Shown here one piece after another: positions 1 to 10,495 of a stretch of 64,000 nt of DNA (positions are counted from its first letter, which is position 1; each line of letters opens with the position of its first letter). Position numbers and translations under genes: made by a program. The notes below the pieces were generated by a model. It made no database searches. It worked only from the letters and a program-made list of their open reading frames with translations, and was not told where the DNA came from. Source of the stretch: Dastarcus helophoroides (lineage: Eukaryota; Arthropoda; Insecta; Coleoptera; Bothrideridae); the NCBI GenBank assembly GCA_028583605.1, contig CM053337.1, forward strand, positions 28,134,162 to 28,198,161. The letters run 5' to 3'.

Positions 1-2185
1 GATAAAAGTTAGAAAATTTTAAAAACGATGACGATTTTATTTTGAAGAAGGCGACAATCTCAAAAAGTTGCAATTTAAAAAAAAATCAATTTTTCAAAGT
101 GAGTACAAATTTTCGAAATAAAAATCGAATTCTTCAAATAGAAGCCCAATTTATAAAAGTCGAAACTTCCAGAAAAAGACCAAATTTTTAAATCTCGTCT
201 TTTTCTGGAAGTTTCGAAAAAAGGTCAAAATTTTCCAAAAAAAAAAAGTCAAAGCTTCGAAAAATAGTAAAAAGTTTAAACAAAGATGGAAATTTTTAAA
301 AACAGTGAATATTTTAAAGATGGAAGTTATCAAAAAAAAATAATATTTTAACATTTCACATTAACATTTAATCGTATTTATAACAACCCGAATATTTTGA
401 AATTTTCCGGAAAATGCTGTCAAAATTTTTACAAAAGGTCAAAATTAAAAAACAGAAATTTGTACAAAAAATTAAACTCTGAAAAAGGTTATAACTTCGA
501 AATTTTGATGATAAAAGGTGAAATTTTCAAAAAAGTGAAAATTCTGAAAAATGTTCAAAAATTTCGAAAATGTTGTTTCTTTGAAAAAGTCCACATTCCT
601 ACAATCATGAAACACCGCATTTTGAAATAAAAGTCAAAATTTCGAAAAATAAGGTGAACTTTAAGATACATACAAGTTGAAATTTCCTGAAAGTCAAAGT
701 TTTTAGAAAAAAACTGATATTAAGAAAAATGGCAAATTTTCGAAAAAATGCTATTTTGAGAAAAAATAAAAAACGTCGGGTTTTTAGAATAAATTCTCCA
801 AAAAAGATGATTTTGAGAAAAAGTCAAATTTTTGAACAAAAGACGAATTTCGACATGTTCAGAAATATTAAGCATTAAATTTGGAATAGAAAACAGAAAG
901 CAAAATTTCAAGAAAAACTTGGAAAACCAGCCAACAATTTTGGAAAATCAGTTTTTAAAGGGGCGAAATGTTAAAAAAAAAAATGTAGAATAACAACAGC
1001 ATTTCAAAAAAAGCTGAAATTTCGAGAAAGTGATCAAAATTTGGAGACAAAATTTGAGATTTTTCAGGGAAAGTCACAATTGAAGGAAACAGTAGGAATT
1101 TTGCAAATAAATTATAAATTAAAAAATAGAGGAAATTTGAAAAAATTGTTTAAATTCCGAAAAAAAGAGAATTTTGAAAATAAATAAAAATTTTGCACAG
1201 AAAGTCAATTTTGAGAAAAGAGTCATTTAAGGAAAAATTTGAGATTTTTAAAAACATTAGATATCGAATTTTGAGATAAGTCGGAATTTCGAAAAAATAA
1301 CGGATTTTGAGAAAAATATCGAAATTTCGAGAAAAAAAAGTTTGCGAATTAAAAATCAAAAGTTTCAAAAGCCCAAACGAATTTTAAAAGAAATAATGAG
1401 AATTTCTTGAAAAAAACCGAAATTTAGTAAAAATGACGTACATTTTCAGAAAAACATTGAAATTTAGAAAAAAAGGGAGCGTTGGTGAAAATTATAAATT
1501 TGCCAAAGGAAGTCGAGATTTCGAAAATTTTTGTAAATTTTGAGAAAACATTTAATTTTCAAGGTCGAAAGTTCAAGAAAACAGTTGAAAAGCCTCTGCC
1601 AAATATTTTCTGAGTCAAAAAGCTCCCCACCATGACGTCAGAATATGTCCAATATTGAGATAAACGTCGACATTTTGAGAAACAAGTTAAAACTTCCACA
1701 AAGTTGGTTAAAAAAAACAATCAAAAAAAGAAAATTTTCTCGAATTTTTGTCTTTTTACAAAATTTCGTCAAAATATTTTTCAAAATTTTTAGATATAAT
1801 TATTCTCGAAATTTTTATTAAATGATTGGTCAAATTTTGAGGAAGTAGCAAATTCGATAAACAGGTCGAAATTTATAGAAAATTAGATATTAAAATAAAT
1901 ACAAATTTTCAGAAAGAATTTTGAAAAATGACGAATTTTCGACAAAAACGACAATTTATAAAATTTAAAAAAAAACGTAATTTTGGAAAAGACAGATTGT
2001 AATAAAAGAAATAGGATCTTTGGAATAAATTTAAAATTTCAAAAAGAAAAGGACAAATTTTTGTGAAAAATGACGAATTTTGAGAAAATGGTCGAAATTT
2101 GGAGAAAATATTTAGACAAGGAAAAGACGAATTAAAAAAGAATGGAAATGTCTGGAACAGGTCCCTCCAGTTGAGAACATACATT
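1..2185. repeat. AT-rich degenerate repeat block, A-rich on the plus strand
   Basis: Runs of A separated by short cores such as GAAATTTTGAGAAAAAGTC and TCGAAATTT recur every 15-30 bases, always with the A-rich side on the plus strand. No plausible gene is present; the open frames only encode F/K/N-rich strings. The stretch near 240-600 resembles 56700-57000 at the level of word order (for example GAAAAATAGTAAAAAGTTT followed by a GGAAATTTT word), so these are diverged members of one family and not just biased composition. Confidence 0.8.
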
Positions 2186-2638
2186 TTCGGTGGGCTGCGA
2201 GAACAAAAAAAGTTTGAAAACTGCTGCGTTCAGATTATGTCGATTCATGCAGAAGCTAAGTATCCAGACTGTTAATGACATTTGAATTATTCCTAGAATA
2301 CATTTAGCCTTCCTGCAAATTCTTACAAATTATGTGAAATTCCAAACTCAATTATAATTTTGATTTGATCGTTATCAACCTCAGTTGGTCCAGCAAACCG
2401 CTGAGTCACTTTTGCTAAAACAATCTCCACAGGAAAATCAATTCTGACTTCTGAGTTCTATCAAGCAACTAACAGGATGAACATGTGAGCCTTAGACGAT
2501 TTTCGCTTTTATAAAAATAAAAGTTGGCTTTGACACTCAATAATAAATCCAAACTCAACCAACAAAATGTGCAACCGTAAATGGCTTTTAAATTAAACTA
2601 AAAGATACGGTTATGAAATATAAAAATTGGGCATCTTT
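2186..2638. other. Non-repetitive AT-rich stretch without a recognisable gene
   Basis: Base composition becomes ordinary for an insect intergenic or intronic region and the AAATTTCG word pattern stops. No splice-bounded open frame, RNA gene or transposon terminus was recognised. Confidence 0.5.
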
Positions 2639-2865
2639 TTCCTGAAACGGACTAGTCCTTGGTTATCTTCAAAAATTGAAATATAAATCTGTCCCCTAAA
2701 ACCAAGGAAAATTAAAAAACACAACAAAGGTTCCTCTAACGCGAGAGATACTTTCTCTGAAGATGATAGCTTGGCTATCGAAACGCGTTGGAGTAGCCTT
2801 TGTTGTGTTTTTAATCTTTTTTTTTCAGGGGACAAGATTTGTATTTCAATCATCTTTTCCGGTCA
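2639..2865. repeat. Foldback element family F1, copy a
   Basis: The left arm (GGTTATCTTCAAAAATTGAAATA, then a GTCCCCTAAAACC word and AACACAACAAAGG) is repeated in reverse complement in the right arm (CCTTTGTTGTGTTTTTAATC, then CAGGGGACAAG and GTATTTCAAT). The two arms form a palindrome of about 220 bases with the spacer near 2740-2790. Related copies lie near 9101, 13255 and 60352. No coding capacity is seen, so this is a non-autonomous element. Its autonomous partner cannot be named. Confidence 0.75.
2757..2784 (+). ncRNA. Hammerhead-ribozyme-like core in F1 copy a
   Basis: The sequence reads CTGAAGA, one extra T, then GATAGC-TTG-GCTATC (a perfect 6-bp stem) and then GAAAC. CUGANGA, stem II, GAAAC is the order of a hammerhead core. 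The extra base before the stem and the lack of an evident stem III with a cleavage triplet argue that it may be inactive or only look alike. Confidence 0.3.
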
Positions 2866-3224
2866 ACTCCGACCTAATATTCTATATCTCTATCAACCAT
2901 CAAACGACCTTGGAAAAATCTACAATTTACTCAAGCAGATAAAACAGTGCTACATACTTTTAAACAGTTGAGGGAATTCTTTCTTTTTCTTATGCTACTG
3001 TCATAAAAGAAAGGAAAGAATTTTGTAACTCTGCTTCAAAGCGTATCACATTACTTTACCTACTGTAGATTTTTATGGAGTCCTTTAGCTTTTGGTTGCC
3101 TTTCTTCACTTCGAACAACCTAGTTCTTTTGTGAATAACCCTAATCTAAACTATTCCAATGTCTCCCAGACTTTTCATAAAGTCTAAGATGTTCTTTGGA
3201 GTCAAGTTGCCAGTTTCACTAGGT
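2866..3224. other. Stretch without a recognisable gene
   Basis: Moderately AT-rich unique-looking DNA between foldback copy a and a LINE remnant. A short run near 2970-3030 contains two CTTTCTTTT-like words in inverted orientation. Nothing else was recognised. Confidence 0.4.
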
Positions 3225-4099
3225 GTTACTTTCATCCTTCAGAAATGTTTAATTTTCCCCCAAGAATCAGTGGAACAGCTGCATAATATGTGCTCTGCGC
3301 TCTCGTCCAAAAAATAACAGAATCTATCTATATTATATCCGTTTTACCCGTTCTCTTGAGGTGGTATCTCAGGAGGCAGTGACCGATAAGAAGAACAATA
3401 GTAAACCCCAAATCGTTCTTCAATAAATCGATAAGCTTCTTGCCTTCTTTGGCAAACACTTGACTAGAATTCTTTTTGCTTGTCTTTGGCCTGGTGTATT
3501 TTATCAGGGGGTATTCATTTGTCCCTTTTCCCAGTTATGGAGTTTCGGAGACAAGACTTAGTAATACCAAAAAATGCTTTGGGTTCAAAAAATGTTCTTC
3601 TATTCCTGTGGCCTTATACCCACATCAAGGTCAGTCTATTACCCATTCCCAGTTCTCTTAGGACTCTAAGTGTTGTTTGCACTCCCAGACAATTTTAGAA
3701 TTAATTGTATAGGACTTAAAAGCTTGGCTGTTTGATAATGTAAATGTTCCAGCTCCTCGAATGCGTCTCTTAAGACATTCAAAAGTGCTCAGATTTATGG
3801 CATGTGTTTCTGCCTAAAAAGATGCCTAGGGATTGTGATGCCCTAAAGCTAAGGCCATCCGAATAGCAACGCTTTCATCCATCTTGGAACAATCTGTGTA
3901 ACAGATAAAGGTTCCATGTTTTTGTTTTGGTATGAGAAACGAGTTCTCCTGGCCGCTGAACCATAAAATCCTTTGATAGTGTTAGAATATATGGCCGAAC
4001 AAACTTCATAATTTCGCGTATCCTCTCATTTTTGCTGTCTGATGCATTCGTTCCTGCTTGAGTAACAATCAAAATGTTTTTCTTTTGAACACTCAGCAA
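3225..4099 (-). pseudogene. Non-LTR retrotransposon remnant: RNase H domain and C-terminal zinc knuckle
   Basis: Read on the minus strand, three frames in turn give pieces of the C-terminal half of a LINE ORF2. A linker near 3960-4090 (LSKDFMVQRPG) is followed by the RNase H start YTDCSK (family YTDGSK, first catalytic Asp kept) near 3890. Next come SNSQAFKS and KIVWECKQHL, then NRLTLMWV-GH, which matches the WVPGH segment. At the 3' end near 3250-3320 the residues DESAEHILCSC resemble the CCHC-like knuckle of LINE tails. Several frameshifts and stops interrupt it, so it is dead. The RNase H places it among I/R1/LOA/Jockey-type LINEs; the clade cannot be fixed. Confidence 0.7.
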
Positions 4100-4529
4100 A
4101 ACAAAAGCACCTTATTGTTACCCCTTTTAAGTAATAACCAATAATAAATAATCCAGCATTCCCTCTGAATAATAATCAATATTTTGCAGCTGGTCTAAAC
4201 TACTGAACCGTTCCCGATTGTCCGAGGATCCCCTTGAATAATGAACACGACTGATCTGGTTCAAAGATGATTTGCATACTTTTTGTATAATGAGCAAGAT
4301 TAAGACTTTTGCACGAAAGCTGGAATCAGCTTGACCCTTTGGATAATAAGCCCAAGGATGTGCAGCTGATATCAAACATAATTCAAATTGCGATGTTGGC
4401 CTAAAAGGCACCTAACAACTAGAAGTTTTGTGGTTGTAGCATTTCCTGAAGCGGTTCAGTAAATTTTATTCTATTGTCAAACCCAACTATAAACGAAATA
4501 ATAATCATAAGATCAGTAAATAATAAATG
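4100..4529. other. Stretch without a recognisable gene
   Basis: Low-complexity AATAATAA-like words recur (near 4130, 4160, 4225, 4290, 4345) in otherwise unique sequence. A 94-residue open frame on the minus strand has no family signature and is treated as chance. Confidence 0.35.
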
Positions 4530-6050
4530 CAGTAGCGCTCATAAGTGGCTTGCCAAACATCTTTATTTTGTTTCCAAATACAAAATCAAGATTAAGTCTT
4601 ACTACATCACAGATTCATGTTTATTCAGTCTTGCTTACAAACAAATGTGGTAGAAGTTGATCATCTGACAAAATTAGGACCAATTTGTCTGTCGAACATT
4701 GAAAGGAATTCTGACAGGACACATAAACAAATTTATTAACTTATTGTTATAAGAAAAACAAACAAATGTGTTGGAGGCCGTTAGTATTTTACTGCAAAGT
4801 CATTGTAGCTGTACATCTAGACGTCATTGAGTCTACCAGCTTTCTGATCCGCTCAGTTGGAATTTTCTCCTATTCTTCCAACATTCATAAAATATTCCTT
4901 GTTGATTAATAGTCGCTTACTGACTCTAAGAACTAGCTCATTTCAAAGATGCTTAATTGGATTGAGATTAGGTCTCTGACTAGGCCAACCCAACACAGCT
5001 ACTTTGTTCTTCCTAAGAAACGCTTTCACGTGCTTTGAAGCGTGTTTTGCATCGTTCTTATGGTCAAAGAACCATTTTCCACGAAACACTTTCTTGGTAT
5101 GGTATTTTGAAAGATTTTCTAATACATGAAACGATTTGTGGTATCCTCCACTTAGACTAACGAACCAACCAGGTAAGATGAGAAGCAGCCCCATACCATA
5201 ACATTTCCACCACCATATTTTACACTCGACACTTGGTGCCGCACGCCATTGCGCTTCTTGTTCACAGTGCATCTAACAAACCGAATCCCATCCGAAGAAA
5301 TTAAGTTAAACTTTATTTTGTCACTCCAGAGGACGAAGATCACTCTTCAGAAATCCAGTGTTCGTGTTTCTTGGCAAACTCAAGTCTGGGCTTCCAATTC
5401 TTTTTGGAAATGGTTTCTTACTGGATGTTCGCATATGCAAACCTACTTTATCTAGGCGACATTTGACGGTAGAAACATGAATGTTTACGTCGTACTATTC
5501 CTTTAGCTCATCGGCAGTATCCACGACTCAGGGGATTAGGGACTCGAATGAGTCTGTCAACATGCTGTGTTGTTTGTCTTGGTCGATCTGTCCGTAGCTT
5601 TTTGTTTACAGTTCTTCTCGAACAAAAAAGTCGATTCCTGGTGATTGCACCTTGTCACGTCAGGTTGAAATCACGTGCAAACGATGATTGTGATCGTCCA
5701 CCTTTTATTACCTCTATTATAACTTTTTTAAGCTCAATGGAATACTCTTTGCTCTTGGGCATGTTGCAGGATGTAAACACGAATCTATAACCAAAGCCAA
5801 AGTTGTGAAACAGTTCAAAAACACCTATTCAAAGACGGATACAGTTATTCAAAACGTTTTTCAAAATAGTTTTGAGCGTTCAATCCCTTAAAACGAGTAC
5901 AAGTCTAATAGTTGCACTTGCTGCTCTGATCTGGTGGGGATAACCAATACGCTCTCGTCATAAAGTGAAAACCACAGTAAAAGATTCGAGAACATACATC
6001 GCCTCTACTCAGCAAAAATCGTTTGCCAAAATACTTATGAGTGCTACTAT
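4530..6050 (-). mobile_element. Tc1-like DNA transposon, inactive
   Basis: The ends are inverted copies: the left reads AGTAGCGCTCATAAGT and the right, reverse-complemented, reads AGTAGCACTCATAAGT. In both, a TTGCCAAA-like word (left TTGCCAAACA, right TTTGGCAAACGA) follows. The length of about 1.5 kb fits Tc1 elements. The interior encodes a decayed transposase on the minus strand. The last bases differ between the two ends, so the termini are good to about 3 bases. Confidence 0.8.
4818..5762 (-). pseudogene. Tc1-family transposase, broken
   Basis: Read on the minus strand, the start at 5762 gives MPKSKEYSIELKK, typical of the N-terminal DNA-binding part of Tc1 transposases. The catalytic DDE region is split over two frames. 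LWSDK (first Asp, normally SDE) is near 5330, then YGGGNVMVWGCFS, the strongly conserved Tc1 block, near 5180-5220. DAKHASKHVKAFL (second Asp region) is near 5040, and NLNPIKHL near 4945 stands where the family has NPIEHL. The last catalytic Glu is therefore Lys. Frameshifts near 5150-5270 and stops in the N-terminal half add to the decay. The protein cannot catalyse transposition. Confidence 0.85.
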
Positions 6051-6129
6051 ATATCAGGGAACAGCAGAAATAGATAACATGTCCCAGATTACTAATTCTT
6101 GGACGAAGATCAACAATGAATATAGTTGA

Positions 6130-6715
6130 AGCCCAAAATTGAAAATTTTAACTGTGTTCTTAAAATTCTGGCTTCTGATAAACAATGAGTGATTAAATTG
6201 GAACTCCTGGAAAAAAATCTGTAACAAATTTTGGAACTTTCAAAAAAAGATGGTTGAAATCTGGAGTTTAAAACTGAAAGTTTACCTTGAAATTTAAAAT
6301 GTCGATATTCAAGCTGAACTTTTTTATAGAGATGTGTGAAAAGACTTGGTATTTTCCAAAAAAAAAAACGTTTCGAATTTACACCGTTTGGAAATTAGCT
6401 GAAAATTCGAACTTTGAAATGTCTAAAAATAACCATTTTTCCAAATTTCGCCTTAACAATTACAATTTCCAATTTGAAACCGAAATGTCTAGTTTAAAAT
6501 CAAAATGCGTAACATGAATGTGAAACATCAAAATTTTCAGTTTAAACTCGAAATTTCGAGATTGAAGTTTTAAACTTTTAAAGTTCTAAAACAAATTATT
6601 TCTGAATATTTACAGTTTGCAATCGAAATATTACCTTCAAAGTTGAAATTTCCAGTTTAAAGTCGAAATCTGTAATCTGTAGAATCAAGTTGCAGGGTGG
6701 AAATTCCATAAAACT
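6130..6715. repeat. AT-rich degenerate repeat block, mixed polarity
   Basis: The words GAAATGTCTAGTTTAAAATC, TTTCCAATTTGAAACC and CAGTTTAAACTCGAAATTTCG recur at short spacing. Both A-rich and T-rich segments are present, and the TTTAAA word is commoner than in the large blocks, so this may be a separate subfamily. No gene seen. Confidence 0.55.
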
Positions 6716-6771
6716 TTCTCTCCAAGACATTAATCAAGACCAAAGCCTTGACACGACAATCTTATAGATAT

Positions 6772-7114
6772 TGTAACAAAATTTAGTTATAACATTTGCA
6801 TGAGTGATTGTGTAAAGAACTATCTAGAAACATTTGATGTGATGGGAAGCGGTCGCGAGAATGAATCGTATGGCAGATAAGCGCTCCAGGCGTTTCCGCA
6901 AGCGATAATATTATCTAGGAGATCCGTCTAGAAAACCGGAACGGTATAAATACGCGGTCGTCTTTACCTCAGGGGTCAATCACTTGGTTAGTCGATTAGT
7001 TGGTTAGTCAGATAGTCTGGTAGGTGAATTATAGTTGTAGTGTTCCGAAATAAGTTTGAAATAAAGTGTTTGCAATTCACGAAGATCAAATTTTCGAACC
7101 GACAACGCGCAACA
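6772..7114. mobile_element. Solo LTR, gypsy-type (copy 1)
   Basis: The unit begins TGTAACAAAATT and ends GCGCAACA and is flanked by ATAT on both sides (6768-6771 and 7115-7118), a 4-bp target duplication. It shares long words with the LTR at 23711-24089 (GGGAAGCGG-CGCGAGAATGAATC, AACCGGAACGGTATAAATACGC), including a TATA box in GGTATAAATACGCGG. No internal retrotransposon sequence accompanies it, so LTR-LTR recombination has probably removed the interior. Confidence 0.9.
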
Positions 7115-7239
7115 ATATTACTTTAATATCAACTACAACTGACACAAAGCTTCCATGGTATTAGTTACATATCTGCGAGAATTTTAGATTTGGTTAATCG
7201 TGTTGATGATTTCTGAGGATAGAAACTGAAGAAGACATT

Positions 7240-8115
7240 TTAAAATTTACAAACCCCCCTCTCCTCACTTATCGTAGAAAAGCAAATTCTCTTACAAAGG
7301 ATATTTAACATGTTTGAAATCTCCAAACTGCCAAGAAACTGAAGAAGACTGAAGCTTGGGCTTCATGGTGGTCCAGTAAGATAGTTCGTGAATTTGAAAA
7401 ATAACGAAAGGTTATTTTTTTGTCTTCTGAAGTAAAAATGGAGAAATGGAACTTTTACCTATTAAAAGTAAAATCGTATAGTATTCCGCGCCCAATTTGA
7501 AAATATAGAACACCGTTTACTCCTTAGTACCCAATAAGGGGCTAAGACCTCATAATTACCCCGGATTCCCGACACGGAAATCTCTTGGTGAGTTTAAATA
7601 TACAAATTTCCTTTCTCCAGTTATCTCAGAAAAGCACATTCTCTTGCCTATGATACTTAACATGTTTGGAATCTTCAAAGTCTCGAAACCGCCAACTCGT
7701 AGTATTTTGATCATTTCTATAAGTTTTGACACCAAATAACTAATGTTATATTGATATTGCAGAGGCACGGGTTTAATATCTTTCTTTGATCTTCAAGCTT
7801 AAGTAAATTTGGGCTTAACTATTACAGAAAAAGATACAACTAAGCGAAAATTTACTGGTCATTTCTATGTTCACTGAACTACAATTAATGGGCTTAAGTA
7901 CTTCTAAAACTTTAAGTTGTTGGATTGGATCCTTAAAAACTTATCTCCGAGACTTATCCAGATATCTAATAAAAACAAATCTCTTCCGAACAAATCTTCA
8001 TACTAAATAGGTTTGGAAAAAATGAAAAATGTCTGGAAACTCCTGATTAACAATCTTCAAAGCTTTGATCATTTTGATAAGTTTTGACGTCGAATGACTA
8101 ATGGTTTGTTGACCT
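7240..8115. repeat. Tandem repeat, period about 350-360 bp, about 2.5 copies
   Basis: AGAAAAGCAAATTCTCTT at 7276 recurs as AGAAAAGCACATTCTCTT at 7628 and in weaker form near 7971. TTTGATCATT plus AAGTTTTGAC recurs at 7706 and 8064. Spacings are 343-358 bases. The copies are diverged. No coding potential is supported. Confidence 0.65.
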
Positions 8116-8221
8116 TTCAAAGCTAATTGTTTGGCGATCTTATTATTATTTATGAGAAAAAAAAAGCAAGACTACTAATAAGTGTTATTTTTTTAAGTTG
8201 AATCGACTCGCAAAGATTAAA

Positions 8222-8337
8222 CCTATCACGCCTTTGGAGCATTGCGAGTGGGATGCAGAAATAAAGATAGATAGCGATAAATGGGGATAAACTGTAATTG
8301 TCACGAAAAATTCTGTTCCAGATTTTGGAAGTTATAG
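8222..8337 (-). pseudogene. LINE ORF2 C-terminal fragment, first half (copy C)
   Basis: This stretch aligns word by word with 28061-28200, the C-terminal end of a LINE ORF2 on the minus strand (shared words GCGAG, ATAAATGG, TGTAATT, ATTC, GGAAGTT, TATAG). It ends exactly where an unrelated 2.16-kb stretch begins. The next part of the same LINE resumes at 10496. Frames are disrupted. Confidence 0.7.
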
Positions 8338-8395
8338 GGTAAGTAGGATAGTTGTCCTAGGAGGATAGATGCCCAGAGATTTGTAAGCATAATAT

Positions 8396-8759
8396 TGTAA
8401 CGCGGTGTAAATAGATGGAATAGAATTTAGAATAGAATTGTATAATTTAGTAAATAAAAAAAGTTTCTAGAAGGATTTGATAAGGGGAAAGCGGTCGCGA
8501 TAACGAAACAAATGGCAGATAAGCGTTCCAGAAATTTCGGCAAACGATAAGCCTTATCTGCCAAAAAGTTCTAGAAGTCGGGGGCCAAAACTATAAAAGG
8601 CGGTCAGCTTTTCCTCGAGTCAGCCAGGTAGAAGTCAGTGGGTTAGCAATTAATAAAGAAGTAGTGAGTTACTGTTCAGCTGAAGTGTGCCGAGTTAATT
8701 TGGTAATAAAGTGGTATAATCCATCGCGTGTAATCAATCGAACTGATAAGCCCGTAACA
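8396..8759. mobile_element. Solo LTR, gypsy-type (copy 2)
   Basis: Starts TGTAACGCGG, ends GCCCGTAACA, and is flanked by ATAT at 8392-8395 and 8760-8763. It shares GGGAAAGCGGTCGCGA, TGGCAGATAAGCG and a TATAAAAGGCGG promoter-like box with LTR copy 1, but is clearly more diverged, as a sister subfamily would be. A second gypsy LTR within 2 kb of copy 1 using the same ATAT target is notable. Confidence 0.88.
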
Positions 8760-8763
8760 ATAT

Positions 8764-9100
8764 GATAGCAGCTAGTACTTCTAGGCAAAGGAAGACCCCC
8801 TAGACCCGCCAATGTGTGGGTGCCAACCAAAGGCATCAAACGAATATCAGGTTGCCAACCAAAGGCGTCAAACGAGTATCATCTTGTATGTCATAAAGTT
8901 TGAGAAACTGTCTCACTGAGAACACTAATTATGAAAACACCATTTTTGGGAGCGTGTAACCTTTTATTTTGTAAAGTAATTTGATGTTATTTTATTGATA
9001 TTTATGACTGAATATCACTAATAGTTGATAGTTATAAAATTTTACTTGCAGTGTTTTGTTTTAAAAAGGGAGGTATCTATTCTTTTTTTTTCTGTTTTTT
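8764..9100. other. Stretch without a recognisable gene
   Basis: A short direct repeat GCCAACCAAAGGC-TCAAACGA-TATCA occurs twice at 8819-8882 (spacing 34 bases). The rest is AT-rich unique sequence. Confidence 0.45.
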
Positions 9101-9470
9101 TTTTGGTGGAACGCACTGGTCCTTGGTTATGTTCAAAAATTGAAATACAAAAAAATATCGAAATTATCTATAAAGTTAAGATTAAAAAAAACGAATTTTT
9201 CGAAAAAAATGAAATTTCTGAAATTTCAGAAAAGGTCGAAACTTTCGAAAGAATTCAACCTTTCAAAAGTTGAAGTTGACATTTTAAAAAAATAAAATTG
9301 TGAAAAACATCGAAATTTGAGAAAAAGTAGAAATTCTGAAAAAATAAGTCCTAATTCTGGATTGCAATACAGAACTTGTCCCCTGAAACCAAGAAAGATT
9401 AAAAAACTCAACAAAGGTTGCTCTAACGCATTTCGACAGCCAAACTATCATCTTCAGAGAGATATTTAAA
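9101..9470. repeat. Foldback element family F1, copy b, with internal AT-rich insertion
   Basis: The left end is the best preserved of the family (TTTTGGTGGAACGCACTGG, then TCCTTGGTTATGTTC). After TTGAAATACAAA the element is interrupted by about 200 bases of A-rich degenerate repeat. It resumes with TTGCAATACAGAACTTG and the CCCCTGAAACC word. Near 9415-9460, on the minus strand, lies CTGAAGA, a stem (GATAGTTTGGCTGTC) and GAAAT, the counterpart of the hammerhead-like core in copy a. The right arm is missing. Confidence 0.7.
9430..9457 (-). ncRNA. Decayed hammerhead-like core in F1 copy b
   Basis: On the minus strand it reads CTGAAGA-T-GATAG-TTTG-GCTGTC-GAAAT. Relative to copy a, GAAAC has become GAAAT and the stem carries changes, so a catalytic role is unlikely here. 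It shows that the motif belongs to the family and not only to copy a. Confidence 0.2.
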
Positions 9471-9732
9471 GAGATACTGTCCCTATTAAAAAGTAGAGGC
9501 GTCTATCCCGTTCAATAGGGATGGACGCTTTCTTTGCTGATGCTGCCGAACCTTACATGGCCTTGAACCAAAGATTGAGAATGTCTCGGTTGAAGGTCAT
9601 CCAAATGTTGAATGGATGCAAGACAAATAGCAGCTTTTGGTGAAACATCAAAAAACAATCTTGGGATCAACAAAATATCTCGTAGATATAGGATTCCATT
9701 GAGAATATTAACAAGATGGCCTCTAAATAAAA

Positions 9733-10041
9733 ATGTTGAAAAACATGACATGCCCGAGCTTTTGTGTGATATTTGACAATTTATTAAACAATCAAAGCTC
9801 TGTAGACTATAAGACAATTCACCAAACTGAAGAACCAGAAGAGGAACCAGATCTATTCAATAGACCAATAATTCTGGTGAATGATCAAAGTCTGTCAAAT
9901 ATTTATTCCAGTCATACAGATGCAGTTCCTCAAAATAAAGTTACTGCAGAGCCAGAACCAAGTTCATTCACTCATAAAATCAATTCTAGAAACTGGTCGT
10001 CATTTAAGAAGTGGGTTTTTTGTTCTGTTATTATTTTTTAG
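9733..10041 (+). CDS. Short open frame of unknown nature
   Basis: A 102-codon open frame with ordinary, non-satellite composition. Residues 28-45 are acidic (TEEPEEEPDLF), and the rest is polar with a serine-rich C-terminal half. It ends in a hydrophobic tail that may be read-through into non-coding DNA. No domain, signal peptide or membrane segment is convincing and no splice sites clearly bound it. It lies inside the insertion that splits LINE copy C, so it more likely belongs to a mobile element than to a host gene. It may also be chance. Confidence 0.2.
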   Translation: MLKNMTCPSFCVIFDNLLNNQSSVDYKTIHQTEEPEEEPDLFNRPIILVNDQSLSNIYSSHTDAVPQNKVTAEPEPSSFTHKINSRNWSSFKKWVFCSVIIF

Positions 10042-10122
10042 AAGAATAATCAGTAATTAAAACCAAATTGCAATGTGCATTCATAAAGGTGATTCAAATT
10101 TTCCTCGATTAATCCCTAACGT

Positions 10123-10335
10123 CTAACCCATATAGTAGGCATCTATCCACACAACTTGCAAAAACTTGGGAATTCCATTCCTATTGAGTGGCTTTTTCTT
10201 CACCAGTTGCTTCTTCCACACGTCTAGATTTTCAGTTACCTTTTTTGTTAACGATTGGTAATCTTTAATAGCGATTGCGTTAGATCTTAGTTTGTCAATC
10301 GCAGTTTGTGACTTATCATTCACGGAAACTTTCAT
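10123..10335 (-). CDS. Short open frame of unknown nature
   Basis: A 70-codon open frame on the minus strand starting MKVSVNDKSQTAIDKLRSN. It has a mixed, lysine-rich composition unlike the satellite-derived frames, predicted mainly helical. It ends VVWIDAYYMG. No family was recognised. It is in the same insertion as the frame at 9733 but on the opposite strand. It could be part of a decayed transposon protein or accidental. Confidence 0.2.
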   Translation of the reverse strand: MKVSVNDKSQTAIDKLRSNAIAIKDYQSLTKKVTENLDVWKKQLVKKKPLNRNGIPKFLQVVWIDAYYMG

Positions 10336-10495
10336 TACTTTTAAAAATATATGTTATAGTTTTATTTAATTACTCTTTACCATGTAGAAACTCATAACCA
10401 TGGTTTTCATGAAAAATAATATTATATTTCATTATTAAAATTTGTTGTGAAAAAAAAACATGTATTTCAAAATGTGGGGCAACTCACTTTTGCGC

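Larger units (their letters stand above)
8338..10495. mobile_element. Composite insertion that splits LINE copy C
   Basis: The LINE sequence breaks at TATAG (8333-8337) and continues at a second TATAG (10496-10500), so a 2158-base insertion with a possible 5-bp target duplication is inferred. It holds a solo LTR (8396-8759), a foldback element with captured AT-rich repeat (9101-9470) and two short open frames. Its own ends (GGTAAGTAGG and CACTTTTGCGC) are not inverted repeats, so the class is unknown. Confidence 0.45.

Noticed and set aside
3476..3698. Two overlapping plus frames of 61 and 72 codons
   Set aside because: They lie opposite the LINE RNase H remnant and have no features of their own.
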